Shown one piece after another: positions 17,523 through 25,974 of a stretch of DNA of 64,000 nucleotides. The notes under the pieces are model-generated. The model saw nothing but the letters and a program-made list of their open reading frames with translations, had not been told where the DNA came from and did not search any database. The stretch comes from JBEEJZ01 sp041168905 (GTDB lineage: Bacteria; Pseudomonadota; Gammaproteobacteria; Burkholderiales; Burkholderiaceae_C): positions 20,666 through 84,665 of the forward strand of contig JBEEJZ010000079.1 in the NCBI GenBank assembly GCA_041168905.1. Direction: 5' to 3'. A program made the translations under genes and the position numbers. Every line of letters starts with the position of its first letter. Within the stretch, counting starts at the first letter, position 1.

Positions 17523-20144
17523 TCAATAGGCTCCTGCCACGCGGTTCAGGCCGTAGGTGTTGGCCAGCACGCCAGGGCCGGGACCAGCACCACGCGCCAC
17601 ATCGCCCCAGACCTTGGCCGTGATTTGTTCCACCCAGACGTCGATCACCTGGTTGCCGTTGCTGTCGGTGCGCTGCTGTTGCTGGCCACCTTTGCCGGCG
17701 GCCTCGATGACATTGACGATGACGGTGCTGCCACCGCCGTTGACTTTGACGCCCAGATCGCCATCGCGCATGCGCGTGAGCGGCATGATGGCCTCACCTG
17801 GGCTGCCAGGTTTTTCACCCATGAGGCCGATACGGGGCAGGCTCGTGAAGCCTGCCCCTAAGCCTGCCCCTTTTGCAAAGGGGAACACAGTCGGACGGTC
17901 GACCACCGTGTTGCGGTAGGCCGATAGGGCTGGTCCTTCAAACACATTACCTTTGGCTGAAGGGAACAGGCTGGCCCACATTGATCCAAAGTCCATCCCA
18001 GCACCATTCATCGCGTTCGCCAGTGGCAGCGTGATAGATCGCTGGATCTGGATGCGCACGAGGTCCGAGATGATGGAATCGGCCAGGCTTTTGAAGTCCA
18101 GCTTGCCGGTCATCACGAACTGGGTCAGCGCCGTCTCCATCCCCCGAAACGCATTGACCGTGACCTGCTGGGTGCGCTTGGCGGCATTGGTCGCGTCGTC
18201 GATATAGGTTCTGAGCGCCGACTTGGCACCGTACTCAAAACTGCGCTGATAGTCCGTGTTGGCCCGCACCAGGTCTTCAACGATGGGTAGTTGCCTGGCC
18301 AACGCATCGTTGATGGCTTCAATGGTCAGAGCCCGCAGGCCCGGGTCTTCGATCTGGTTGGCTTCCTTGCGCGCATTGGCAGCTGCCTTTTCCAGATCAG
18401 ATCGGGCCTGCAGGGCAGCTTTTTCTGAATCGGTCATGTCCAGCATCTGGCGCTGCAACTGCAGGGCTTCGATGCGCTGGCGGTTGCCGCCAATCAGGCC
18501 TTCTGTGATCTTGCGCGAGGCGGCCTCTTCTTTTTCAAAAGCGTCGAAGGCTTTGTTCGCTTCCTTCTGGCGCTCGATGGCTTCGAGGACCTGGATGTAC
18601 TGCTCGGCCTCAGCCGCCACCCCTTGGTAGCCCTTGGCTTCGATCTGCAGGGCCCGGGCGCGCAGTTCGGCCGCTTCGCCCTCTTGTGTGCGGGTCAAGC
18701 GCGAGCGCAGCTGGTTGAGGAAGGCTTCGCCTTCGTTGATTTTTTCGGCAGGCTTGGGCTTTTCAAATCCTGAGAGGTCCAGGTTAGGACGGGCCTTGCG
18801 CGGCAGCGTCGGCAAGAACTTGTCGTAAATCGCCTGCACTTCCTTGGCCTGCGCCTCGGTGTCGAGCACAAACTTTTGGCCCATGACGCGCACCGTGCGG
18901 CGCTGCTCGTCGAAGAATTTGGCCACCCGGTCCGCATAGCCCGGGTTCTGGTTGATGTTGAAGAGCCGGTCATTGGCAGCGCGCACGTAGTCATCCCGCG
19001 CGCCCTGCAGCTTGGCGATTTCGGCATCGATGACCTTGGGGTCGTAACCCATGGACTTCATCGTGCGCAGCAAATCGGTCTTGAACCAGGTCTCGATGTC
19101 CTTGCCCACCACCGACAGACTGTCAAAGGGCTGGGCAATCACACGCTTGGCCAGCACGGCCGACTCGGCGATGAAGGCCAGGCCCGAAGCGACAGACTCC
19201 AGGAACGCGAGCGTGGCATCTCGGTTGGACGTGATGCGCTGCAGTTCATTGCTGAAACTCCCGGTTTCACCCTGCGCAAGGATCACCTGCTCGGTGAAGT
19301 CAGCCAGGACCGGAATGACGGCTGCGCCGATCTGGCGCTGCACGCCCTCGATGATGGCAGACAGGCGCGTCAGGTTGTCGTTGAAGACCTCGGATGCACG
19401 CGCCACGTCTTCGGACATGACCAGGCCCAGGCGCTGCGCTTCTTCCATCAGCGCTGTAATGCCCTCACGCCCCTGATTCAGGAACGGGACGATGGCCAGA
19501 CCTTCTTTGCCGAAGAGTTTGACCGCCAAAGCAGCCTTATCCGCTCCATCAGGCATGACAGAAAACTTGTCCGCCAGATCCAGCAAGACCTGCTCGGTCG
19601 GACGGATCTGTCCGTGCACATCGGTGGCCGACACACCCAGCGCCTTCAACGCTGCGCTGCCCTCTTCGCCGTTGACCTGGGAGTCGAACATGGCAACCGA
19701 CAGTTTTTGCAGTGCCTTGGTCAAGCCTTCGGTGCTGACATCCGACAGCTTGGCCGCATAGTCCAGCGCGGTCAGCGCCTCGACCGAGACCCCAGTCTTT
19801 TGCGAGAGCTTGAAGAACTCATCGCCCACCCGGGCCACCGGCATGACGAGCGCCGTGATGCCCACACCGAGTGCTGCGATGCTGGCACCGGCGATCAGAC
19901 CTGCAGGTCCGAGTTTGCCCAGCACCGAGCCCAGCATGCCAAGTCGGTCTGTCGCGGCCTGCAGCTGAAACTTGGCATCGTTGGCGGCGCTGGACAGGAG
20001 CTTGAGGCCACCGGAGGCTGGGGTGGCAGCCGCTTCGATTTTCTTGAGCGAGCGCTCCCCCTTCTCGCCAATTTCGGACAGCTCGGCTTTGACCTTGCCG
20101 CCGTCGATCACGGACAGGCGAATGGAGAGATTGCGTTCAGCCAT
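17523..20144 (-). CDS. Phage tail tape measure protein
   Basis: An 873-residue protein with the expected layout: a helical N-terminus (LSIRLSVIDGGKVKAEL), a hydrophobic stretch (GLIAGASIAALGVGITALVM), long coiled-coil regions rich in Q, E, K and R, and a C-terminal region with GSPGEAIMPLTRMRDGDLGV. The tape measure sets tail length and is ejected with the DNA. It follows the tail chaperone genes, as in lambda. Phage tape-measure length scales with tail length, so a moderately long non-contractile tail is expected. Confidence 0.92.
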   Translation of the reverse strand: MAERNLSIRLSVIDGGKVKAELSEIGEKGERSLKKIEAAATPASGGLKLLSSAANDAKFQLQAATDRLGMLGSVLGKLGPAGLIAGASIAALGVGITALVMPVARVGDEFFKLSQKTGVSVEALTALDYAAKLSDVSTEGLTKALQKLSVAMFDSQVNGEEGSAALKALGVSATDVHGQIRPTEQVLLDLADKFSVMPDGADKAALAVKLFGKEGLAIVPFLNQGREGITALMEEAQRLGLVMSEDVARASEVFNDNLTRLSAIIEGVQRQIGAAVIPVLADFTEQVILAQGETGSFSNELQRITSNRDATLAFLESVASGLAFIAESAVLAKRVIAQPFDSLSVVGKDIETWFKTDLLRTMKSMGYDPKVIDAEIAKLQGARDDYVRAANDRLFNINQNPGYADRVAKFFDEQRRTVRVMGQKFVLDTEAQAKEVQAIYDKFLPTLPRKARPNLDLSGFEKPKPAEKINEGEAFLNQLRSRLTRTQEGEAAELRARALQIEAKGYQGVAAEAEQYIQVLEAIERQKEANKAFDAFEKEEAASRKITEGLIGGNRQRIEALQLQRQMLDMTDSEKAALQARSDLEKAAANARKEANQIEDPGLRALTIEAINDALARQLPIVEDLVRANTDYQRSFEYGAKSALRTYIDDATNAAKRTQQVTVNAFRGMETALTQFVMTGKLDFKSLADSIISDLVRIQIQRSITLPLANAMNGAGMDFGSMWASLFPSAKGNVFEGPALSAYRNTVVDRPTVFPFAKGAGLGAGFTSLPRIGLMGEKPGSPGEAIMPLTRMRDGDLGVKVNGGGSTVIVNVIEAAGKGGQQQQRTDSNGNQVIDVWVEQITAKVWGDVARGAGPGPGVLANTYGLNRVAGAY

Positions 20145-20185
20145 GGGGAAACACTCGGATCAAGGCAAAGAGATCAGTCGTCGCG

Positions 20186-20847
20186 TTATTCGTTTTGTTC
20201 AATAGTGCTCATCAGGCCCGCCTCTGCAGCCGGAAACAGGTCAATCGCCGTGGCTTTGTCCAATCCAGCGCACTCGCAGGTCAGCATCCAAGCGTTCAGA
20301 TCCAGGCCCACGACACGACCCTGGGTCATGCGCAACTGACTGGCACAAACTTCCATGGCACTGGCCGCTTGCCAGCCTTCTAGGCTGAGGGGTGCATTCA
20401 TGGTGTACGGACACTCGGGACATGGCTCAGCACAACTTTGAAGGCAGGCACTGCAATAGTTCGGCCCACCACCAAAGTGCCATGCGGTGCGGGCCTTCAG
20501 GCGTTTTTTTCCGATTCCAGTGCGTAAAGGCCAGCGAGGTATTCGCGCTCGAAGGCATCGGCTAACAGCCAGTGCTCCATCAAAGCGGCCACGCCTTCAG
20601 GTGTGACGGATGCTGGTTGACCTTTGTCATCGGCCACACCTTCCCAGGCGATGACGGCCAACTTGGCCAGTTCGGTGATGAGGGTGGCGGTGCGCTCGCC
20701 AGCAGCGGCGATGTCAGTCCCGGCCACTTTGGCGGCGGCATGGCGCGCAGCCATCACCAAGGCAGTGGTGGCGGGCCTGACCTGCAGGCGCACGCCAGCG
20801 GCCAGTGTGATCCAGTGCGGTTCACGTGGAATGTTGAGTTTGATCAT
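20186..20847 (-). CDS. Tail assembly chaperone GT fusion made by programmed -1 frameshift
   Basis: The G frame (20847 down) contains the heptamer A AAA AAC at 20509-20503. Slipping back one base there joins it to a second frame that stops at 20186, giving about 220 residues. The frames were checked: base 20503 is exactly 34 codons from the in-frame ATG at 20401. The linker has a cysteine cluster (YCSACLQSCAEPCPEC) before the T-like domain MNAPLSLEGWQAASAMEV. Lambda makes gpG and gpGT the same way, in a set ratio, to load the tape measure. The T part may also start alone at 20401, but no clear ribosome site is seen. Confidence 0.8.
20497..20847 (-). CDS. Tail assembly chaperone G-like protein
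   Basis: A 116-residue protein directly after the tail tube gene: MIKLNIPREPHWITLAAGV, then an alanine-rich helical middle, and ENALLADAF-like sequence before the stop at 20497. It is the unshifted product of the frameshifting pair. G and GT bind the tape measure during tail assembly and do not remain in the virion. The slippery run lies four codons before the stop, the usual arrangement in siphoviruses. Confidence 0.8.
   Translation of the reverse strand: MIKLNIPREPHWITLAAGVRLQVRPATTALVMAARHAAAKVAGTDIAAAGERTATLITELAKLAVIAWEGVADDKGQPASVTPEGVAALMEHWLLADAFEREYLAGLYALESEKNA
20503..20509 (-). promoter_or_regulatory. Programmed -1 ribosomal frameshift slippery site
   Basis: Codons GAA AAA AAC contain the heptamer A AAA AAC in the correct phase for simultaneous -1 slippage, as in the X XXY YYZ rule. 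It is followed by GCC TGA in the zero frame and by a long open T-like frame after slippage. Confidence 0.82.
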
Positions 20848-20863
20848 TGGAAAGTCCTGGGTA

Positions 20864-21802
20864 TCAATACGTGGTCACGTCGTTGAGCAGCTCGACGGTG
20901 AGCATCTTGTTGGCCGCCACGTTCTTGGCGGCTTGCCACTCGAAAGTGGCTTGAATGCCACCTGGCCCAGTGATGGAGACTTTGGGCTTGGGCAGGTAGA
21001 CCTCATGCGCGATGAAGGTCAGGCGCTTGGTGGCGTCGATCGTGTAGGCAAACGTCAACTCCAGTGGCGTGTTGTTGGTGGCCGCATCGATGAGCTGGGT
21101 ATCGGCAAAGCGAACCTCCAAATTGCCAGTCAGGCTGGCCACCGTGGGGTCAGCGCCGTCGATTTTTCCGTCGGAGCGGATGGTCTCGATGCGCTCGAGG
21201 TTGTTGGAGTACGTGAGTTGCGCCGAGACCACGTTACCCAGCGCAGTGCCACCCTTCTTGATGGAGCCCTGAAACTGGTTGAACCGCAGGATGTCGCGCG
21301 TCGTCGGGGTGGCATCAATGGTGGCTGCCTGCTTGACCTCACCCTGCGCGATCAGGCCGACCGTGGCATTGGCCGCACCAGAACGGGCAAACCCCACCTG
21401 CAGGCTATTGACCATGACGCCAGACGCCACAAACCAGGCCGGAATATCGGGAAGACCCGTCTCAAGACTGAGGCTTGGCAAACTGGACTTGCCAGAGATG
21501 AAGGTGTGAGTGAGCGTGCCAGTGCCCGTGGTGGTGGCGCTGCCCAGCAGGGCTTTGAGCCACATGCCGATGTTGCGCACGTCCACGGGCACGACCATAT
21601 CGCCTTCGACCTTGATCACATCTCGAATCGGCGCATTGGGCTCGCGACCCAGGCCAATCAGGTCATTGGCAATGAGCCCCTGCTCGGAGCCGAGGGTGGT
21701 GGAAACAAAGGGCAGCTTCCAGTAGTCGCCCACCGGGTTGCTGCCATAGGTGGTTTCGAACACAGCCAAGAGGCTGGCGTTCGCGCCGTAGGCACGGGCC
21801 AT
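20864..21802 (-). CDS. Phage major tail tube protein
   Basis: A 312-residue tail tube protein. Characteristic segments are YGANASLLAVFETTYGSNPV near the start, SEQGLIANDLIGLGREPN, and a middle GDMVVPVDVRNIGMWLKALLG. A C-terminal portion (LPKPKVSITGPGGIQATFEW) fits the beta-sandwich tube fold. It polymerises into the tube around the tape measure. GGAGA precedes the ATG. It lies immediately before the G/GT chaperone pair, the lambda V position. Confidence 0.88.
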   Translation of the reverse strand: MARAYGANASLLAVFETTYGSNPVGDYWKLPFVSTTLGSEQGLIANDLIGLGREPNAPIRDVIKVEGDMVVPVDVRNIGMWLKALLGSATTTGTGTLTHTFISGKSSLPSLSLETGLPDIPAWFVASGVMVNSLQVGFARSGAANATVGLIAQGEVKQAATIDATPTTRDILRFNQFQGSIKKGGTALGNVVSAQLTYSNNLERIETIRSDGKIDGADPTVASLTGNLEVRFADTQLIDAATNNTPLELTFAYTIDATKRLTFIAHEVYLPKPKVSITGPGGIQATFEWQAAKNVAANKMLTVELLNDVTTY

Positions 21803-21827
21803 GAGGTTTCTCCTTGGGAAATAGGTT

Positions 21828-22271
21828 TCAGTTCAGCGGACCTGAGCTGCTGTAGTGCAGGACCACGGGTAGCAAGCAAGCCTTGATGCCACTGACCCCA
21901 TCGGGTGCCAATTCATCGAACTTGGGTGGGCCGATTTCGGCGTACTCGATGACGCCGCCAAGCGTGCGGTCCGCTTCGATCAGGGCTGCCAGTTCGACCA
22001 ATAGGCCGTCCATGCGCTTATCGCGCTCGCTGGCATCCGGGTCGGCGATGAAGATTTCGATCGCCACCTGGTGCTGCCAGTGGTAGGTCAGTGGCGAGAG
22101 CGACACCTCGGGCTCGCCCATCTCGCCGTCACGCAAGACGGCCATGGCATGCTCTGACAGCCTCTCGGGTAAGGATGCGTTGCGTTTGGTCATCACACCC
22201 AGAGACATCTGTCCGAGCACAGCGAACAGTGCGCCGATGGCGCTCTCGCGTTGACTGGATCGCTGGCTCAT
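21828..22271 (-). CDS. Tail terminator-like / minor tail protein U
   Basis: A 147-residue protein in the lambda U position, between the DUF6441 protein and the tail tube. It has mixed alpha/beta character: LPERLSEHAMAVLRDGEMG, then YHWQHQVAIEIFIADPDASERDKRMDGLLVEL. The second segment resembles the fold of tail terminators, which cap the tube and join it to the head. The ATG overlaps the previous stop by four bases. The function is inferred mainly from gene order. Confidence 0.65.
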   Translation of the reverse strand: MSQRSSQRESAIGALFAVLGQMSLGVMTKRNASLPERLSEHAMAVLRDGEMGEPEVSLSPLTYHWQHQVAIEIFIADPDASERDKRMDGLLVELAALIEADRTLGGVIEYAEIGPPKFDELAPDGVSGIKACLLPVVLHYSSSGPLN

Positions 22272-22930
22272 GCGCTGGCTCCTCGGCGTTCAGCTTCATC
22301 GAAGCGGTTGGCGATCCGGTTGGCCAGCGTGCTGACCCAACGGCGCGAAGCACTGTCGATGTCGAATTTCTTCTTCAGGGTGACTTGCGGCACCAGCAGG
22401 AACATCGGCACCGTGACCAGGCCTCGGCCGCTGGCTTGAGCCTTCTGCGAGGCAGCGGAGAAGCCGCCACGCTGGCCCTGGCGAGCGCGCTGGTTTTCGG
22501 CAACGAGGAGCGAGGGCTTGCCCCGGCGGTAGACAAAGCGCAGGCGCTGGCCGCGGAGTTTTTCCCAAAGACCGGGGGTCATGCGCTTGCCACGCGGGCC
22601 TTTTCCAGCGGCGGGCAAGGCAATCGCCAGCCAGAACCCGTCTTTGGAGCGGATGGTCGCGCCCTGGTCATGGGCGCCGACCACTTCGGGGGCTCGGCTG
22701 TAGACCAGGCCCGCTGCCTTGATGCTCATCTGGCCTTTGGGATAGACCTCGCCGCGCCAGGTGTTCGCCAGGCGCTGGCCCAGGCCCGCACCGGTGATCT
22801 GGTTGCGCAACTCGGTCTTGAGACCGTCGGTCGCTTCGCGGATGGACTGCGTCACAGCCTGCTCGGCAATGCGCACTTCATCAGCCAACATCTGGTCCAG
22901 GTCACCGGACAACGCGGCCATAAGCCTCAT
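22268..22930 (-). CDS. DUF6441 family protein (tail completion, lambda Z position)
   Basis: A 220-residue basic protein: TWRGEVYPKGQ, VVGAHDQGATIRSKDGFWLAI and RRGKPSLLVAENQRARQG fit the DUF6441 family seen between head-tail joining and tail tube genes. It probably acts in tail completion, like lambda gpZ. Both ends overlap neighbours by four bases, indicating a tightly packed operon. No membrane segment or catalytic motif is seen. Confidence 0.72.
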   Translation of the reverse strand: MRLMAALSGDLDQMLADEVRIAEQAVTQSIREATDGLKTELRNQITGAGLGQRLANTWRGEVYPKGQMSIKAAGLVYSRAPEVVGAHDQGATIRSKDGFWLAIALPAAGKGPRGKRMTPGLWEKLRGQRLRFVYRRGKPSLLVAENQRARQGQRGGFSAASQKAQASGRGLVTVPMFLLVPQVTLKKKFDIDSASRRWVSTLANRIANRFDEAERRGASA

Positions 22931-23235
22931 ACCGGTGCTCCGGTGAGGGTCCAGATCAGGCGATCGCGATCCGCCAGCGGCTCACCCACCACCTGATAGG
23001 TCTGACCAGCGACGGTAAAGCGTTCCCCCTCGCGGGGAGACATCACCTCTCGGACCATCACATCAAAGCGGTGGGTTGCCAGCGCCAAGCGCGTATCACC
23101 GAAAGACTCGACGACATCGGCCTGCTTGGAGATGACCCGGGTGGCGATTTCTCGGCCATCGGCCAGTCGGTAGGTGCCAGGCACCCCCAGCCGGGCAAAC
23201 AGGCGCACCACTGCTCGCTCAAAGGCTGCTTGCAT
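22927..23235 (-). CDS. Head-tail joining protein (FII-like)
   Basis: A 102-residue protein in the lambda FII position: LGVPGTYRLADGREIATRVI, then RFDVMVREVMSPREGERFTV and GQTYQVVGEPLADRDRLIW. This pattern is common in head-tail joining proteins, which complete the neck. The ATG lies three bases after the capsid gene stop. Confidence 0.75.
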   Translation of the reverse strand: MQAAFERAVVRLFARLGVPGTYRLADGREIATRVISKQADVVESFGDTRLALATHRFDVMVREVMSPREGERFTVAGQTYQVVGEPLADRDRLIWTLTGAPV

Positions 23236-23238
23236 GAA

Positions 23239-24240
23239 TCAAGCCGTCAGCTTGATCAGCACGCCCGGACGGTGGCACATGGGCAGCGGGTTGCTCTGCG
23301 TGTGCAGGTCGGTGCCTCGGTCGAACTGGCGGGGCGCCTGCTTGGCGTAGACCGGCTGACCCAGGGTGTTGACCGTCTCGTTGAAGTCCGCTGGCGCGAA
23401 GTAGGTGCCGAAGGTGTCGACTGTGCCCACGGGAAAGCAATGCGCTTCACCGTCCGCGATGAACTTGCGCACCGTGCCGTCGGCCGAGCTGGCCTGGCCC
23501 CGGTATTCCTCGAAGGTGATGCCGCCGTAGGTGAAGCCGGTGCGCACGTCTTCGCGCAGCCAGGCACCTTCCTGGAACCGGGTGTAGGACTCCACCACAT
23601 TGGCGTGGCTGGTCAGGGCCTCGAAGAAGGACGGAGAGCACAGGCAGCGCACGCCGGTCATGAATTCGCCCTGCAGGGCTTTTTCCATTTCGCCAAGGGC
23701 CTTGACGCACTTGTTGCGCACATTGGTCTTGGCATCCGCCAAACCCAGCGACATGGTGGTCGCATCAATGCCGAATTCGTCGTAGAGGTTGTAGATGGTC
23801 GAACCATCGGCATCCAGGATCTCGCCCTTCAAGGCGCCCATGCGCAGGTGCTCCAGCGTGATCGCGTGCTTGTTGCGCATGGTCTCCAGGTGCCGCGCCA
23901 GCACGCCAGCCAGGGTTTCGAGCTCAGTCTCCGAACCAAAGGCACGGATGCCCTGGACTTCTTCTGGCAGCACCACGTCATCGTGCGGAATATGGGGGAT
24001 GACGAAGGAGCGGACCTTGCGCTTGCCACGCGTGCCGACGGTGCCCGGCGAGCCGGGTGGCATGGTGGGCAGCAGGTTGAGCACACCGTTGCGCTCTTCG
24101 ATGATGATTTGGCGGAAGCGCGTGGGTTTGGCCGGAAACAGGTTCAGGTCTTCCAGCCGGCCGTAGCGGTTGGGCACCAGGTTGATGGCGGCCGTGAGGT
24201 TGGCCATGCTGAAGGCCGGGTTGGCAAAGAGGTTCTGCAT
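23239..24240 (-). CDS. Major capsid protein (lambda E family)
   Basis: A 333-residue capsid protein. Family features are MQNLFANPAFSMANLTAAIN at the start, RFRQIIIEERNGVLNLLPT, a DEFGIDATTMSLGLADAKT segment and CHRPGVLIKLTA at the end. It forms the icosahedral shell with the HK97 fold. The ATG at 24240 is favoured, with GGAG seven bases upstream; a TTG four codons earlier has no such site. It lies after the decoration gene, with a weak hairpin in between. Confidence 0.93.
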   Translation of the reverse strand: MQNLFANPAFSMANLTAAINLVPNRYGRLEDLNLFPAKPTRFRQIIIEERNGVLNLLPTMPPGSPGTVGTRGKRKVRSFVIPHIPHDDVVLPEEVQGIRAFGSETELETLAGVLARHLETMRNKHAITLEHLRMGALKGEILDADGSTIYNLYDEFGIDATTMSLGLADAKTNVRNKCVKALGEMEKALQGEFMTGVRCLCSPSFFEALTSHANVVESYTRFQEGAWLREDVRTGFTYGGITFEEYRGQASSADGTVRKFIADGEAHCFPVGTVDTFGTYFAPADFNETVNTLGQPVYAKQAPRQFDRGTDLHTQSNPLPMCHRPGVLIKLTA

Positions 24241-24258
24241 ATGAGGCTCCAAAAATGA

Positions 24259-24292
24259 CGAAACCCGCGCAAGCCAGACGGCCAGACGGGTT
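24259..24292 (-). terminator. Weak hairpin between decoration and capsid genes
   Basis: The arms AACCCG and CGGGTT (24292-24287 and 24267-24262 on the minus strand) enclose about 19 bases and are followed, after a few bases, by a short T run before the capsid ribosome site. It could tune read-through from the D-like gene to the capsid gene. Confidence 0.35.
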
Positions 24293-24337
24293 CGAGGGAA
24301 TGAATGGGTTGGGTAACAGGCGGATCAGAGGCAGGCT

Positions 24338-24715
24338 TTACGCACTCTCACGCACCAGCACGCCACGCTCAGCCAGTTGCTGCTCGTAAGCGGTGCGCTG
24401 GGCACCGGTGAGTGCAATCGGCCAGACCAGCGCGGTCTTGGCGACGATGGCGTGGCGGGCGATCAGGATGGCATCAGCCCGGTCAGCGTTGGTGGCATCG
24501 ATCGCGTTGGCCAGAACGCCAATGGCGGACTCGGTGCCGTCGGTGGCAGCGGGGTCGATGGCGTAGTGCTTGCCATCGCTGGCGTTGCGGCCAAGCACTG
24601 TGCCCAGTGGCAGGTTCTGGCCAGCGGCGACGGTGGCGACGTCGCGCGAATAGCGGTTGGGGGCTTCGTACTTCAAGAGATCGGCGAGGTTGTTTTGTTC
24701 GGTGATGGCGGGCAT
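24338..24715 (-). CDS. Head decoration protein (lambda D-like)
   Basis: A 125-residue protein: ITEQNNLADLLKYEAPNRYSRD, then VAAGQNLPLGTVLGRNASDGK and ALIARHAIVAKTALVWP fit the D-type decoration family. Trimers bind the expanded capsid and stabilise it against DNA pressure. It lies between the protease/scaffold gene and the capsid gene, as in lambda. Confidence 0.87.
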   Translation of the reverse strand: MPAITEQNNLADLLKYEAPNRYSRDVATVAAGQNLPLGTVLGRNASDGKHYAIDPAATDGTESAIGVLANAIDATNADRADAILIARHAIVAKTALVWPIALTGAQRTAYEQQLAERGVLVRESA

Positions 24716-24729
24716 GGCTTATTCCTTTC

Positions 24730-25074
24730 TCAGGCTTGGGCGGTAAGTTTCTTGACGGCCGCCACGATGGGCGAGGTCTCAGGGCGATCGAGCGACTGGG
24801 TGCCCGCATCGACGGTGATCGTGGATCGAATGTCGGCTGCATCGGACTGCGCGGCACGAGCATCGATCAGCACGCGGCGCACATCGGCTTGGGATTTACC
24901 AGCGGCGATGAACTCGGCGGCACGGTCGGGGCAACCGGCCAGCAGGCACAGCTCGGCAATGGCCTGGGCGGTTTGAGTGACTTCGCGCTTGGCTTGGGCA
25001 ACCAGTTTTTCTGCTTCGGCCATATCGATGGTGTCGGCCACGGGGTTTTGAAGGGTGTCCTGGGGGTCAGGCAT
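24730..25074 (-). CDS. Nested scaffold protein (Nu3-like), internal start within the protease gene
   Basis: About 114 residues starting MPDPQDTLQNPVADTIDM in the same frame as the protease. AAGGAG sits six bases before the ATG, far better than chance for an internal methionine. The product is helical and acidic to alanine-rich, suited to a scaffold that fills the prohead and is then degraded. This parallels lambda Nu3 inside gene C. Confidence 0.7.
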   Translation of the reverse strand: MPDPQDTLQNPVADTIDMAEAEKLVAQAKREVTQTAQAIAELCLLAGCPDRAAEFIAAGKSQADVRRVLIDARAAQSDAADIRSTITVDAGTQSLDRPETSPIVAAVKKLTAQA

Positions 25075-25974
25075 GGAAATCTCCTTGTGGGGAAGTGCCG
25101 CCTCAGCACGGATGACGCCCCGCACCTGAGACGGCGAATGGTTACGGGCGTTAAGAAACTGATGAAATTGGCTGAGGGTGGCGTCCAGCGTCTGGACACC
25201 ATCGGCAAGGCCCTGGGCCACGGCATTCGTGCCAAAAAACAGTCCGGCCTCGGTGGCGCGCACGGCAGCGAGATCGAGGCCGCGCATGGCAGCCACGTGT
25301 TCGGTAAAGATGGAATACAGCCGATCCACCTCACCCTGCAGTTCGGTCTTGGCCGCATCCGACAAGGGTTCATGCGGTGAGTAGTCGTTCTTGTGCGCAC
25401 CGGCCGTGATCGCGGTGAAGTGGTAGCCCTCCTTGGCATCCTTGACCGACTGGTCGACATGCAAGGCGATCACGCCAATGGAGCCCACACCGCCCGTTTC
25501 CGTCACGAACAAACGTTGAGCGCTGGCCGCGATGGCGTAGGCAGCTGAGTACGCCGCGTCATTGGCCACCGCCCAGACGGTCTTCTGGGCAGCCACTTCG
25601 CGCACACGGCGGGCCAACTCGAAACTGCCCGAGGCCTCGCCACCGGGGGAGTCGATGTCGAGCAGGATGCCGCTGACCTGGGGATCGGCCAGGGCCGCAT
25701 CGAGCATGGCAGCAATGTCGCCGTAGGAGGTCAGGCCCGAGGCGGCCTCCATGCCTAACGAGCGCTTGACCAACGAGCCATGAACGGGGATCACGGCAAT
25801 GCCATCAGGTGCGCTGGCCAGCGGGGTCCGTTGGAAAGCGGCCATGTCCATCATGGGCATCGCAGGTACATCGGCCATGCCGATACGCTGGCCGACCACG
25901 GACAGGATCACGTCCAGCTTGGGTCGGTGGATGAGTAAGGGCGTCCCGAACAGGCGGGAGGCAAGGTAAGTCAT
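24730..25974 (-). CDS. Prohead protease with C-terminal scaffold (S49 family, lambda C-like)
   Basis: A 414-residue protein. The N-terminal two thirds is an S49 (SppA/ClpP fold) peptidase: GSLVKRSLGMEAASGLTSYG, ILLDIDSPGGEASGS, the probable serine in DAAYSAAYAIAASA, and the probable lysine in GAHKNDYSP. The C-terminal third, after about residue 300, is helical and alanine-rich and doubles as scaffold. An in-frame ATG at 25074 with AAGGAG at good spacing would give the free scaffold, as in lambda C/Nu3. The 5' end overlaps portal by four bases. Confidence 0.9.
   Translation of the reverse strand: MTYLASRLFGTPLLIHRPKLDVILSVVGQRIGMADVPAMPMMDMAAFQRTPLASAPDGIAVIPVHGSLVKRSLGMEAASGLTSYGDIAAMLDAALADPQVSGILLDIDSPGGEASGSFELARRVREVAAQKTVWAVANDAAYSAAYAIAASAQRLFVTETGGVGSIGVIALHVDQSVKDAKEGYHFTAITAGAHKNDYSPHEPLSDAAKTELQGEVDRLYSIFTEHVAAMRGLDLAAVRATEAGLFFGTNAVAQGLADGVQTLDATLSQFHQFLNARNHSPSQVRGVIRAEAALPHKEISMPDPQDTLQNPVADTIDMAEAEKLVAQAKREVTQTAQAIAELCLLAGCPDRAAEFIAAGKSQADVRRVLIDARAAQSDAADIRSTITVDAGTQSLDRPETSPIVAAVKKLTAQA

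Noticed and set aside
18876..20339. A 487-codon open frame opposite the tape measure gene
   Set aside because: Arginine-, glutamine- and histidine-rich translation typical of antisense shadows; the tape measure on the other strand is convincing.
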